Below the pieces are notes generated by a model. The model did no database searches and had not been told where the DNA came from. It saw only the letters and a program-made list of their open reading frames with translations. The position numbers and the translations under genes are program-made. 64,000 nucleotides of DNA from Rivibacter sp049446155 (GTDB lineage Bacteria > Pseudomonadota > Gammaproteobacteria > Burkholderiales > Burkholderiaceae_C), in contig NZ_JBMSEE010000007.1 in NCBI RefSeq assembly GCF_049446155.1, positions 226,774 through 290,773 of the forward strand, written 5' to 3'. Below are positions 15,949 to 24,530 of the stretch, piece after piece; positions within the stretch are counted from its first letter, which is position 1, and each line of letters starts with the position of its first letter.

Positions 15949-17022
15949 ATGGCTGTCGAAGAAGTGAACAAGCCGCGCGCATGGCGTGCGACGGCGCGGG
16001 GCGTGCGGCACGGCCTGCTGCTGGCCATGGGTCTGTGCGGCGCGCTGCCCGCGCTGGCGGCCTCGCCGACGGTGGACATCAGCGTCGTGCCCGTCCCGGC
16101 GACGGTCAGCTACAGCCGCCCGAGCGCGACGCCGCCGCTGGTCACCCGCGCAGCCTACGAGGTGCGCATCGTCAACCAGAGCACCAACACCATCAACGAC
16201 GTGCGCTTCCTGGCCACCTCGCAAGTGATCGGCGCGACGGCGAGCGCGCCGTTCGCCGAGGCCATCGGCGCGAGCTGCCAGGCGACCGATGCCGCCAAGC
16301 TCAGCGTCTCCTGCAGCCTCGGCCAGCTGCGAGGCGGCGGCGGCGCGGACGCGACCACGAGCTTCGTGCTGGTCTTCAACGCGCCGCCGGCCGGCAGCAG
16401 CATCTCGCTGGCCTGGACCGCGGCCTACGGCGAGGGCCTGGGCGACAGCACCGGCGCCAGCCACGTCGACACGCAGACCGGCAGTGCCGCCACACTGCTC
16501 GGCACGCCCACCGCGACCGACGTGCGCAGCTACATCCCGACGGCCGGCGCGAAGATCTTCACCGGCCTGAACGGCATCGCGACCCCGGGCGACCCGTGGA
16601 CCACGACCGTCGTCGTGCCGGCCTTCGCGAAGGCCGAGGTGGTCGAGGATCTGGACGCCAATTCCTGCGCGCCGGACCTGCTGATCTGCGTGCGCTCGAC
16701 GCTCACGATCCCCGGCAGCTTCAACTATCTGCTGGTCACGCTGCGCCGCGACGTCTCGACGCTCAAGCCGGGCGCCAAGATCGCCAACGCGGTGCTGCGC
16801 TACCAGCCCGGCAGCGTGATCAACGGCGAGTTCGTGCCCTCGGGCACGCCGGTGGACATCGTCGCGTGCGACCTGCTGCCCGGGCGCGTGCCGAACGCCA
16901 CCACGCGTCGCTGCGTCGACTACCGGCTCGAGTACACGAAGAAGAACTCGCCATCGGCCGACTACCTCGGCGACTGGGAGTTCGGCCTCAAGGCGCTGGA
17001 GAACGGCCGCGTCTCGTGGTGA
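15949..17022 (+). CDS. Secreted protein of unknown function with repeat-type beta domains
   Basis: A 357-residue protein with a Sec signal (GLLLAMGLCGALPALAA, cleavage after about residue 38). The mature part resembles DUF11-like or invasin-type beta-sandwich stretches (YEVRIVNQSTNTINDVRFLATS, TSFVLVFNAPPAGSSISLAW). It has four to six cysteines spaced for disulfides and the C-terminus is not a sorting signal. It is likely periplasmic or extracellular. No enzymatic motif is visible. It converges with the cyclase gene across a short GC-rich palindrome. Confidence 0.75.
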   Translation: MAVEEVNKPRAWRATARGVRHGLLLAMGLCGALPALAASPTVDISVVPVPATVSYSRPSATPPLVTRAAYEVRIVNQSTNTINDVRFLATSQVIGATASAPFAEAIGASCQATDAAKLSVSCSLGQLRGGGGADATTSFVLVFNAPPAGSSISLAWTAAYGEGLGDSTGASHVDTQTGSAATLLGTPTATDVRSYIPTAGAKIFTGLNGIATPGDPWTTTVVVPAFAKAEVVEDLDANSCAPDLLICVRSTLTIPGSFNYLLVTLRRDVSTLKPGAKIANAVLRYQPGSVINGEFVPSGTPVDIVACDLLPGRVPNATTRRCVDYRLEYTKKNSPSADYLGDWEFGLKALENGRVSW

Positions 17023-17032
17023 TCGCCTGAAC

Positions 17033-17046
17033 GCGGCGCGCGCCGC
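17033..17046. terminator. GC-rich perfect palindrome between convergent genes
   Basis: GCGGCGCGCGCCGC is a 14-bp perfect palindrome in the 24-base gap between the stop of the secreted-protein gene and the stop of the cyclase gene. It lacks a T-run, so it is only a weak terminator candidate. Confidence 0.25.
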
Positions 17047-20000
17047 TCACGCGGCGCGCAGCGCCTGGACGCGCGCGCTCGAGACCGTGTCGCCCTTGGC
17101 GACGTAGATCGCCAGCGCCTCGTCGAGCAGCGCGCACGCCTCGTCGGCGCGATGCGCGTGCTGCAGCACCGTCGCCAGTTCGGCGAGCGACTCGGCCAGC
17201 AGCACCGGCACGTCGGTGCTGCGCGCGAGTTCCACCGCCGCGCGGCCCAGCGCCTCGGCCTGCTGCGCATCGCCTGCACGAGCGAGGATGGGCGCACGCG
17301 TCGAGCGCCACAGCACCTGCGCATCGACGTCGTCATCGGCCGCGTTGGACTCGGCCATGCGCGTGAGCGCCAGCGCCTCGTCGTCGCGGCCCGGCTGCTC
17401 ACGCACCGCGCGCGCGAGCAGCGAGGCCATGGTCGAGAGGTAGAAGGTCTCGCCCATCGACTCCAGCACGGCGTAGTCGGGCCGCAGCTCGCGCTCGGCG
17501 GCGGCCGGCTCGCCGGCCAGCAGCTCGATCACCGCGAGGTCGAGCGACGACGACGCGACGTGCACGCCCTGGCCGAGGTCCTGCAGCTGCGCGCGGGCGC
17601 GCGCATAGTGGGCGCGCGCGGCGTCGAACTGGCCTTGCATGGCCAGCAGCTGCGCGAGCTTGCACAGGATCAGGCCCTCGACCTGCCGATCGCCCAGGCC
17701 GTCGGCCAGCACGCGCTCGCAGCGCGCCACCGCCTGCGCCACCGGCGTGGGGCCGTAGAGCAGGCTGAACACGAGGCCCAGCGCGCTGCGCGCGATCAGG
17801 CGCTCGTCGCCGGCCGAGCGCGCATGCGACATCACGCGGTCGATCGCTTCGCCGGCCTTGCCGAAGCGCCCGGCGATCTGGTGCACCAGCGCGACCAGCC
17901 GCCAGGCCTTGGCGAGTTCGCCGTGCGCGTCGAGCGCTTCGAGGCGCGGGATCAGCTCGCCGGTCAGCGTGAGCGTCGCGTCGCCCCAGTTGCCCGGCTC
18001 GCCGCTGTGCAGCCGCAGCTGCAGGCGCGCGAGCTGCGCGGCGGCGTTCACGCGCGGCAGGGTCTGCGCGTCGGCCGACTGCAGCGCCTCGTCGACCAGT
18101 GCGCGCGCCGCGTCGAATCGCCCGAGCTCGAGCAGCACTTCGGCCAGCTCGGGCAGCAGCGCGAGGCGCTGCGCGTCGCTGGCCGGCACCAGCATCAGCG
18201 CGCGGCCGTAGAGGTTGGCCGCGGCATGGCGGTCGCCGCGCGCAAACGAGCGCCGCGCAGCCGACGCGAGCCGGCGCGCGCCGTCGCGGCCGATCGCGAC
18301 GCCTTGTTCGTCGAGCGGGCCCAGCTCGCTGAGATAGCGATGGGCCTGCTCGAGGTGGTAGCCGAGGATCTCCTCGAACTCCAGCGTGCGCCCGCGCTGC
18401 GCGTTGACCTGGTCGGCCCAGCGCACGAAGTCGTGGTGCAGCGTCGCGCGCGCGCGCTTGAGCAGGCCGCCGTAGACCGTGTCGCGCACCAGGTGGTGGT
18501 GGAAGCGGAAGATCGCCTCGCCGTCGACCGAGGGCGTGCGCGTGACGAAGCGCTTGCGGCTGAGCGTGTTCAGGTGCGTCTCGACCGCGCCCGACATCGC
18601 GCTCGGCGCGAGCGACATCACGGCCGGCGCGCTGAACTCCAGCCCGACCACCGAGGCCGGGTCGATGGTCGCGCGCTCCTCGCGAGCGAGCCGGCCCAGG
18701 CGCGCTTCGAGCAGCGCCTTGATGGTGGGCGGCACCGCGATGCCCGAGCCGTCGGCGACGTGCACCCAGCGCCCGTCTTCCTGGCGCAGCGTGCCGCTGT
18801 CGATCAGCATCGACAGGATCTGCTCCAGGTACAGCGGATTGCCTTCGGCCGCCTCGACGATGCGCACGACCACGTCGTCGGGCAGGCCGGTCGCACCGAG
18901 CAGGTTGTGCGCGACGCTGGCGGCCGCGTCGTCGCTGAGCGGGCGCAATACCAGCTGCAGCGCGCCGTCGCGCTCGGGCCACTGCGGACGCTCTTCGATC
19001 AGGTCGTGGCGCGCGGTGGTCAGCAGCAGGATGGGCGCGTCCTGCGCGGTGTCGAGCACGTGGACGATGAGATCCAGAAATGCCGGTTCGGCCCAGTGGA
19101 TGTCGTCGATCACCGCGACCAGCGTGCCGCCGGCCGCGAACGACTCCAGGAACTTGCGCGCGCCCCAGTAGATCTCGTGCAGCGGAAACACCGCCGCGCT
19201 CAGGCCCGCGACCGCCGCGATGCGGTCGGCCACCGCATCGTCGGCCAGCGTCGCGCGCAGCTTGGCATGCGCGGCCGCGGGCGCGTCGTCGAAGCGGATG
19301 TCGGCCGCCGCGCTGGCCATCTCGCGCAGCGGCCAGAAGGTGATGCCGTCGCCGTAGGGCAGGCAGCGACCGCGCAGCACGCGGGCATCCGAGCCGGCGC
19401 GCGCGAGCACCTCGTAGGCCAGGCGCGACTTGCCGATGCCGGCATCGCCGACCAGCGTGACCAGGCGCGCGCCGCGCGTGCGCCGCGCCTCGGCCAGCGC
19501 CTCGTCGATCGCGGCCAGCTCGCGGTCGCGCCCGACCAGCGGCGCGTCGTGGCGGCGCTGGTAGCCGTCCAGGCCCTCGACGCTGACCAGCCGCCAGGCC
19601 GGCTGGGGTTCCGACTTGCCCTTGAGCGTGAGCGGCTCGACCGGTTCGGCCTCGACCGCGTCGCGCACCAGCTTCCAGGTCTCGTCGCCGATCAGGATCT
19701 GGTTCTCGGGCGCGGCCTGTTCCAGCCGCGCCGCGAGATTGACCGCGTCGCCGGTGGCGAGCTTCTGGTCGGCGCGCGGATCGTCGTTGGCCACCACCTC
19801 GCCGGTGTTGACGCCGGTGCGGTTGGCCAGCACGACGCCGTAGCGCGCGCCCAGCGCCTCGTTGACGCGATGCAAGGCGGCCTGCATGCCCGCGGCCGCG
19901 CGCACCGCGCGCAGCGCGTCGTCCTCGTGGACCACCGGCAGGCCGAACACGGCCATGATCGCGTCGCCGATGTACTTCTCGATCTTGCCGCCGTGGCGCG

Positions 20001-20235
20001 TGATCTCGGCGGCCATCGCGCTGAAGTAGCGCTCCTTGACCTCGTGCAGCGCCTCGGGATCGAGCTGCTCGCCCAAGGCGGTCGAGCCCTTGAGGTCGCA
20101 GAACAGCAGCGTCACCGTCTTGCGCACCTCGCGCACGGGCAGGGCCGGCGCGGCGGCCGCGAGCGGCTCGCCGCAGTAGCCGCACAGCCGGAACTTGGGC
20201 GGGTTCTCCTCGTGGCACTTGGGGCACAGGATCAT
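17047..20235 (-). CDS. Class III cyclase-AAA-TPR regulatory protein with zinc ribbon
   Basis: A 1062-residue protein. It starts with a zinc ribbon (Cys4, Cys7, Cys18, Cys21), then a class III nucleotidyl-cyclase domain at about 35-215 with both metal aspartates (Asp47 in FCDLKG; Asp91 in YIGD), substrate lysine Lys87 and transition-state Asn166/Arg170. A STAND/AAA ATPase follows (Walker A GDAGIGKS at 263-270; Walker B VAVIDDIHW near 373), and a long TPR-like C-terminus. The position that usually holds Asp or Thr for adenine recognition is Leu159, so cyclase specificity is uncertain. It is the last gene of a four-gene operon whose other members carry cyclic-nucleotide-binding domains. Confidence 0.88.
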   Translation of the reverse strand: MILCPKCHEENPPKFRLCGYCGEPLAAAAPALPVREVRKTVTLLFCDLKGSTALGEQLDPEALHEVKERYFSAMAAEITRHGGKIEKYIGDAIMAVFGLPVVHEDDALRAVRAAAGMQAALHRVNEALGARYGVVLANRTGVNTGEVVANDDPRADQKLATGDAVNLAARLEQAAPENQILIGDETWKLVRDAVEAEPVEPLTLKGKSEPQPAWRLVSVEGLDGYQRRHDAPLVGRDRELAAIDEALAEARRTRGARLVTLVGDAGIGKSRLAYEVLARAGSDARVLRGRCLPYGDGITFWPLREMASAAADIRFDDAPAAAHAKLRATLADDAVADRIAAVAGLSAAVFPLHEIYWGARKFLESFAAGGTLVAVIDDIHWAEPAFLDLIVHVLDTAQDAPILLLTTARHDLIEERPQWPERDGALQLVLRPLSDDAAASVAHNLLGATGLPDDVVVRIVEAAEGNPLYLEQILSMLIDSGTLRQEDGRWVHVADGSGIAVPPTIKALLEARLGRLAREERATIDPASVVGLEFSAPAVMSLAPSAMSGAVETHLNTLSRKRFVTRTPSVDGEAIFRFHHHLVRDTVYGGLLKRARATLHHDFVRWADQVNAQRGRTLEFEEILGYHLEQAHRYLSELGPLDEQGVAIGRDGARRLASAARRSFARGDRHAAANLYGRALMLVPASDAQRLALLPELAEVLLELGRFDAARALVDEALQSADAQTLPRVNAAAQLARLQLRLHSGEPGNWGDATLTLTGELIPRLEALDAHGELAKAWRLVALVHQIAGRFGKAGEAIDRVMSHARSAGDERLIARSALGLVFSLLYGPTPVAQAVARCERVLADGLGDRQVEGLILCKLAQLLAMQGQFDAARAHYARARAQLQDLGQGVHVASSSLDLAVIELLAGEPAAAERELRPDYAVLESMGETFYLSTMASLLARAVREQPGRDDEALALTRMAESNAADDDVDAQVLWRSTRAPILARAGDAQQAEALGRAAVELARSTDVPVLLAESLAELATVLQHAHRADEACALLDEALAIYVAKGDTVSSARVQALRAA

Positions 20236-20245
20236 GGCGTTCGCA

Positions 20246-22525
20246 TCACTCGGTGTGCGTGTGGGCCGCTTGCAGCTCGTCGGACAGCGCGCGCACGCGC
20301 TGCGCCAGCTGGAGGTTCAGGTTGAGCAACAGCCGGGCCAGCAGGGCCGGATGATCGCGCTCCAGGCGGTCCAGCGCTGCGCGGGAAAGCGCCAGCAGCA
20401 GCGCGTCGTGGCCGGCGACCGCGTCGGCCGAGCGCGGCTGGCGCTGCAGCACGGCCATCTCGCCGAACACCACGCCCGGCGCGAAGGCCACCAGCCGCCG
20501 CGCGCGATGGCCCTGCGACGCCGGCAGCCAGATCTCGACATCGCCGCGCACCGCGACGTAGAGCGCGTCGCCGGCTTCGCCGCGCCGGAAGATCGTCGTG
20601 CCGGCCGCGACCTCGCGCTCGACGAGCAGCGAGCCGAGCAAGGCGGTCTCCTGCGCGTCGAGCCCGGCGGCGAGCTGGGTCTCCGACAGCGACAGCGTGT
20701 GGCCGCGCTCGGGCGCGGCCGCCAGGCGCGACAGCAGGTGGTCCTCGGCGCGCTCGAGCGCGAGGTCGACATCGGGCAGGAAGTCGGCCGCGCTCCACAG
20801 GCCCCGCGTGTCCATCTCGCGCAGCAGCCGGCCCCAGCGGCCGCCGGCATCGAGCGAGGCGAACATCAGCCGGCCGCCGCGCGCATGCAGCGCGTCGGCC
20901 GCGTGCGCCAGGCCGCGCGCGCCGCTCACGTCGAGCTCGCGGACGTGGCGGAAGTCGACCACGATCAGCTCGGCCTCGCGCGCCGTGCGCTCGACCGCGT
21001 CGGCCACCACGTCGGCGGTGCCGAAGAACAGCGCGCCGTCGAGCTCGATCACCGCGATGCGGCGGCCATGCGCTGCGAGCAGGCGGCTCGCGGCGCCGCC
21101 GCGCACCTTGAGTGAGCGGCGGCGGTCGCCGAAGCCGGTCGCGCGCACCGGCGAGCGGCTTTGCGTGCGCACGAAGGCCACCAGCGCGAGCAGCACGCCG
21201 ACCGCGATGCCGTGCGCGAGCGTGAACAGCACCGAGGCCATTGCCACCGCCGCCATCACGGCGAAATCGGCCGCGAGGCCGGGCGGCGGGCGCTGCGCGT
21301 GGCGCAGCGCGCGCAGCAGCGTGAGCGTCGCGCGGCGCGCCCAGGCGTCGACCAGGCCCCAGGCGCTGGCCAGGAACAGCCCGGCGATGACCGCCAGCGG
21401 CAGGTGCTGCAGCGTGCCGGCGCCGACCGTGACCGCGAGCGCGAGCGTCACGGTGAAGGCGATGCGCGAGTACGGTCCGCGGGCGCCGGCGTCCATGCTG
21501 AGCTTGGTGCGCGACAGCGCCCCGGCCACCGGCAGGCCTCCGCCGATGCCGGCGACGAGATTGGCCATGCCCTGGATCGCAAGGCCGCGCTCGCGGTCGC
21601 CGCGCTGGCGCAGCAGGCCGTCGACCACCGAGCTGCCCATCAGCGACTGCAGGCTGCTGACCAGCGCGACGGCCAGCGCGAATTGCAGCAGCAGCGGCAG
21701 CAGCTCGCGCACGAGGCCGGCATGCGACTGCCACTGCCGCAGCGATTCGACCGGCGTGGTCGCCCAGGCCTGGGCTGGCAGCAGCCCGAGGACGGGGCCG
21801 AGCGCGCTGCCGAATCCGGCGGCCTGCAGGCCGTGGTGCAGCAGCGTGCCGGCCGCCAGCGCCGTCAGGAAGCGCGGCACGCGCCGCGTCCACGAAGGCG
21901 GGCGCAGCGCCACCGCCAGCGTCAGCAGCGTGACCACGACGGCGAGCGGCCGCGCCTGCGGCAGCGCCTGCGCCAGCTTGGCCTGGCCCGGCGCCAGGCC
22001 AAGCGCCACCGGCGCGATCGCCACCGCCATCAGCAGCGCGACGGCCCAGGTGAAGCCGGCACTGACGGGGTAGGGCACGTAGCGCACGACGCGGCCGACG
22101 CGCAGCAGCCACGACAGCGCTTGCATCACGCCGGCCAGGATCACGCCGAGCGAGGCGAGCGCGAACAGCAGCGGCGTGTCGGGGCTGCCGTCGGCGCGCA
22201 CGAGTTCGGGACGCGCGAGCAGCGCAACGAGCAGCGGCGGCATCAGCAGCGCCAGCGGCGCGCTCGAGCCGCTCAGCAAGGGGCCGCGCGCGCCGGCCAG
22301 CGTCATCGCGGCATTGGCCAGCACCGCGGTCAGGATGCCGCAGGCAAAGGCCAGCGGCGTGAAGACCGTGCCCAGCGGCGCCAGCGCGATCAACCCGTAG
22401 CTGCCCTCGATGGCCAGCATCACGATGGCGGCGATCGCGCCGCCGGCAATGTCTTGCCGCATGCCGTGCGCAGCCGTGACCTGGGTGCCGGAGGCGGGTT
22501 CGCGATCGCGCATGGCAAACGACAC
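20246..22525 (-). CDS. SulP-family anion transporter with STAS and cyclic-nucleotide-binding domains
   Basis: A 759-residue protein. The first ~460 residues form a polytopic SulP transporter (about ten to fourteen hydrophobic segments). A STAS domain follows at about 490-600 (VIELDGALFFGTADVV, FRHVRELDVSGARGL), then a cNMP-binding domain at about 630-755 with the phosphate-binding FGEMAVL...PRSAD motif near 690-702. SulP proteins move sulfate, bicarbonate, chloride or carboxylates; the substrate is unknown. A GTG start at 22525 is preceded by GGGGAG at five bases, so it is preferred over the ATG at 22513. It lies 10 bases before the cyclase gene. Confidence 0.9.
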   Translation of the reverse strand: MSFAMRDREPASGTQVTAAHGMRQDIAGGAIAAIVMLAIEGSYGLIALAPLGTVFTPLAFACGILTAVLANAAMTLAGARGPLLSGSSAPLALLMPPLLVALLARPELVRADGSPDTPLLFALASLGVILAGVMQALSWLLRVGRVVRYVPYPVSAGFTWAVALLMAVAIAPVALGLAPGQAKLAQALPQARPLAVVVTLLTLAVALRPPSWTRRVPRFLTALAAGTLLHHGLQAAGFGSALGPVLGLLPAQAWATTPVESLRQWQSHAGLVRELLPLLLQFALAVALVSSLQSLMGSSVVDGLLRQRGDRERGLAIQGMANLVAGIGGGLPVAGALSRTKLSMDAGARGPYSRIAFTVTLALAVTVGAGTLQHLPLAVIAGLFLASAWGLVDAWARRATLTLLRALRHAQRPPPGLAADFAVMAAVAMASVLFTLAHGIAVGVLLALVAFVRTQSRSPVRATGFGDRRRSLKVRGGAASRLLAAHGRRIAVIELDGALFFGTADVVADAVERTAREAELIVVDFRHVRELDVSGARGLAHAADALHARGGRLMFASLDAGGRWGRLLREMDTRGLWSAADFLPDVDLALERAEDHLLSRLAAAPERGHTLSLSETQLAAGLDAQETALLGSLLVEREVAAGTTIFRRGEAGDALYVAVRGDVEIWLPASQGHRARRLVAFAPGVVFGEMAVLQRQPRSADAVAGHDALLLALSRAALDRLERDHPALLARLLLNLNLQLAQRVRALSDELQAAHTHTE

Positions 22526-22546
22526 TTCAACTCCCCGAACCTCGGT

Positions 22547-24517
22547 TCAGAACAGCACCGTCACCCTCAGGCTGTCGTCGGTCTTCTCCACGCTGACGTT
22601 CGTGCCGCCGGCGCGCGCCAGCTTCACCATGCTGGTGTTGGTGGGGAGGATTTCGGCGACGAAGCCGCGCACGCCGCGCGACTGTGCGTGGGCCATCATG
22701 CGCCTTTGCAGTGCGCCGCCCAGGCCCTGGCCCTGCCAGCGCGGGCTGATCATGAAGGCGGTCTCGGCGAGGTTGGTCGACGCGTCGATGAAGTAGCAGG
22801 CGTGCGCGACGATCTCCGGCTGCTCGCGCGTGCCGGCCACGGCGACGAAGGCGACCTCGGTCTCGAAGTTCACGTTGCACAGGCGCTGCACGTCGCGGTT
22901 CGACAGGCCGCGCAGGTTGCGGAAGAAGCGCGTGAAGACATCGAGCTGCGACAGGCTGTGGAACAGCGCGCGGATGCCTTCGGCGTCGCTGGCGATCGCG
23001 GGACGCACGAGCAGGCTGCGGCCGTCCTTGAGCGCGACGGTGAGCTCGTCTTCGACCGGGTAGGCGCGCAGATTGGACAGGGTCTGGTCCGCCGGCAGCA
23101 GGCCCATGGACTGCGCCTGCGAGAACAGCTCGGCGCGGAAATCCGGATGCGCCACGCCGATCAGCGCGACCGCGCGCTCGCGGATCGACTTGCCGAAGAG
23201 ATAGGCGATGCCGTACTCGGTAATGACGTAGTGAACGTCGGTGCGCGCGATCGTGACGCTCTCGCCCTCGCGCAGTGCGGCGCGGATGCGCGAGTGACCG
23301 GCGTCGTCCGTCGAGGCCAGGCAAAGGATGGCCTTGCCGCCTTCGGAGCGCGAGGCGCCGCGCAGGAACTCGCCCTGCGCCGCGATGCCGCCGTAGAACT
23401 CGCCGCCTTCCTGGTCGACGCAGGCCTGGCCGCTGAGGTCGATCGCGAAGGCCTGTGTCACCGAGACCATGCGGTGCTGCGCCGCGATCACCGCCGGCTG
23501 GGCCACCGCCTCGATCGGCTGGAAGGAGAACAGCGGGTTGCGGTCGATGAGGTCGTAGAGCCTGCGGCTGCCCATCGCGAAGCTGCAGACGATCTTGCCG
23601 CGCTGCTGCGACTTGCGCCGCCCGGTGAGGATGCCCTTCTCGAGCAGCGGCACGATGGCGTCGGTGATGACGTCGGAGTGGATGCCGAGGTCCTTGCGGT
23701 CGTCGAGGTACTTCAGCGCCTCGTTCGAGAAGCGGCCCAGGCCGATCTGCAGCGTCGAGCCGTCGTCGATCACGCTGCCGATGTAGCGCGCGATCTGCTC
23801 GACCACCTGCTCGGCATGCACGCGGTGCCGGTACTCGATGACCGGCGTGTCGACCGGCACCAGGTGGTGGATCTGGCTCAGGTGCAGGGTCGAGTCGCCC
23901 ATCGTGCGCGGCATGTGCGGGTTGACCTCGGCGATCACCAGCTTCGCGCGGGCCACGACGGCCGGCAGCACGTCGACCGAGACGCCCAGGCTCACGTAGC
24001 CGAACTCGTCGGGCGGCGAGACCTGGATCAGCGCCGCATCGACCGGGATGCGGCCGATCGCGATCAGCTGCGGCAGCCGCGCCAGCGACAGCGGCACGTA
24101 CTCGGCCAGGCCCTGCCGCACCGCGGCGCGGATGTCCGCGCCGACGAAGAACGCGCGGTGGCGGTACTGCGTGGTCGCCGTGCCGTCCATGTCGTGCGGC
24201 ACCGCGTGGTCGGTCAGGAAGTGCAGCAGCTCGACGTCGGCGATCGGCACGGGCAGCGCCTCGAGCGCGGTGACCAGCGTGCGCGGCGTCGCGCAGGCGG
24301 TGCCGACGAAGACGTGGCTGCCCGGCGCGATCTGCGAGACCGCGTTGGCGGCCGAGGCCAGCTTGTCGGCGTGCTCGCCCAGGCGTGCGGCGAGTTCGGC
24401 GCGCGGGTCGGGCTGGTCATGGCCGTTGCCGCGCAGGCGCTCGCGCAGGCTGGCGGCGAGGCGGCTCCACAGGCCGTGCGCCGCGTCCGAGGGGTGAGGG
24501 TCGGTTGCGGCGCTCAT
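22547..24517 (-). CDS. Acetyl-CoA hydrolase/transferase fused to a GNAT acetyltransferase
   Basis: A 656-residue fusion. Residues ~40-490 are a type I CoA transferase (4-hydroxybutyrate/acetate CoA-transferase type; GSHVFVGTACATPRTL, FGYVSLGVSVD, STLQIGLGRFSNEAL, DQEGGEFYGG, VTEYGIAYLFGKSIRERA). The C-terminal ~150 residues are a GNAT domain (RPAIASDAEGIRALF, MISPRWQGQGLGGALQRRMM acetyl-CoA loop), resembling the Pat-type protein acetyltransferase domain. The pair suggests acyl-CoA handling coupled to acetylation. It sits between the patatin and SulP genes with short gaps of 13 and 21 bases; the CoA donor and acceptor are not known. Confidence 0.9.
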   Translation of the reverse strand: MSAATDPHPSDAAHGLWSRLAASLRERLRGNGHDQPDPRAELAARLGEHADKLASAANAVSQIAPGSHVFVGTACATPRTLVTALEALPVPIADVELLHFLTDHAVPHDMDGTATTQYRHRAFFVGADIRAAVRQGLAEYVPLSLARLPQLIAIGRIPVDAALIQVSPPDEFGYVSLGVSVDVLPAVVARAKLVIAEVNPHMPRTMGDSTLHLSQIHHLVPVDTPVIEYRHRVHAEQVVEQIARYIGSVIDDGSTLQIGLGRFSNEALKYLDDRKDLGIHSDVITDAIVPLLEKGILTGRRKSQQRGKIVCSFAMGSRRLYDLIDRNPLFSFQPIEAVAQPAVIAAQHRMVSVTQAFAIDLSGQACVDQEGGEFYGGIAAQGEFLRGASRSEGGKAILCLASTDDAGHSRIRAALREGESVTIARTDVHYVITEYGIAYLFGKSIRERAVALIGVAHPDFRAELFSQAQSMGLLPADQTLSNLRAYPVEDELTVALKDGRSLLVRPAIASDAEGIRALFHSLSQLDVFTRFFRNLRGLSNRDVQRLCNVNFETEVAFVAVAGTREQPEIVAHACYFIDASTNLAETAFMISPRWQGQGLGGALQRRMMAHAQSRGVRGFVAEILPTNTSMVKLARAGGTNVSVEKTDDSLRVTVLF

Positions 24518-24530
24518 CGTTCCTGCTCCT

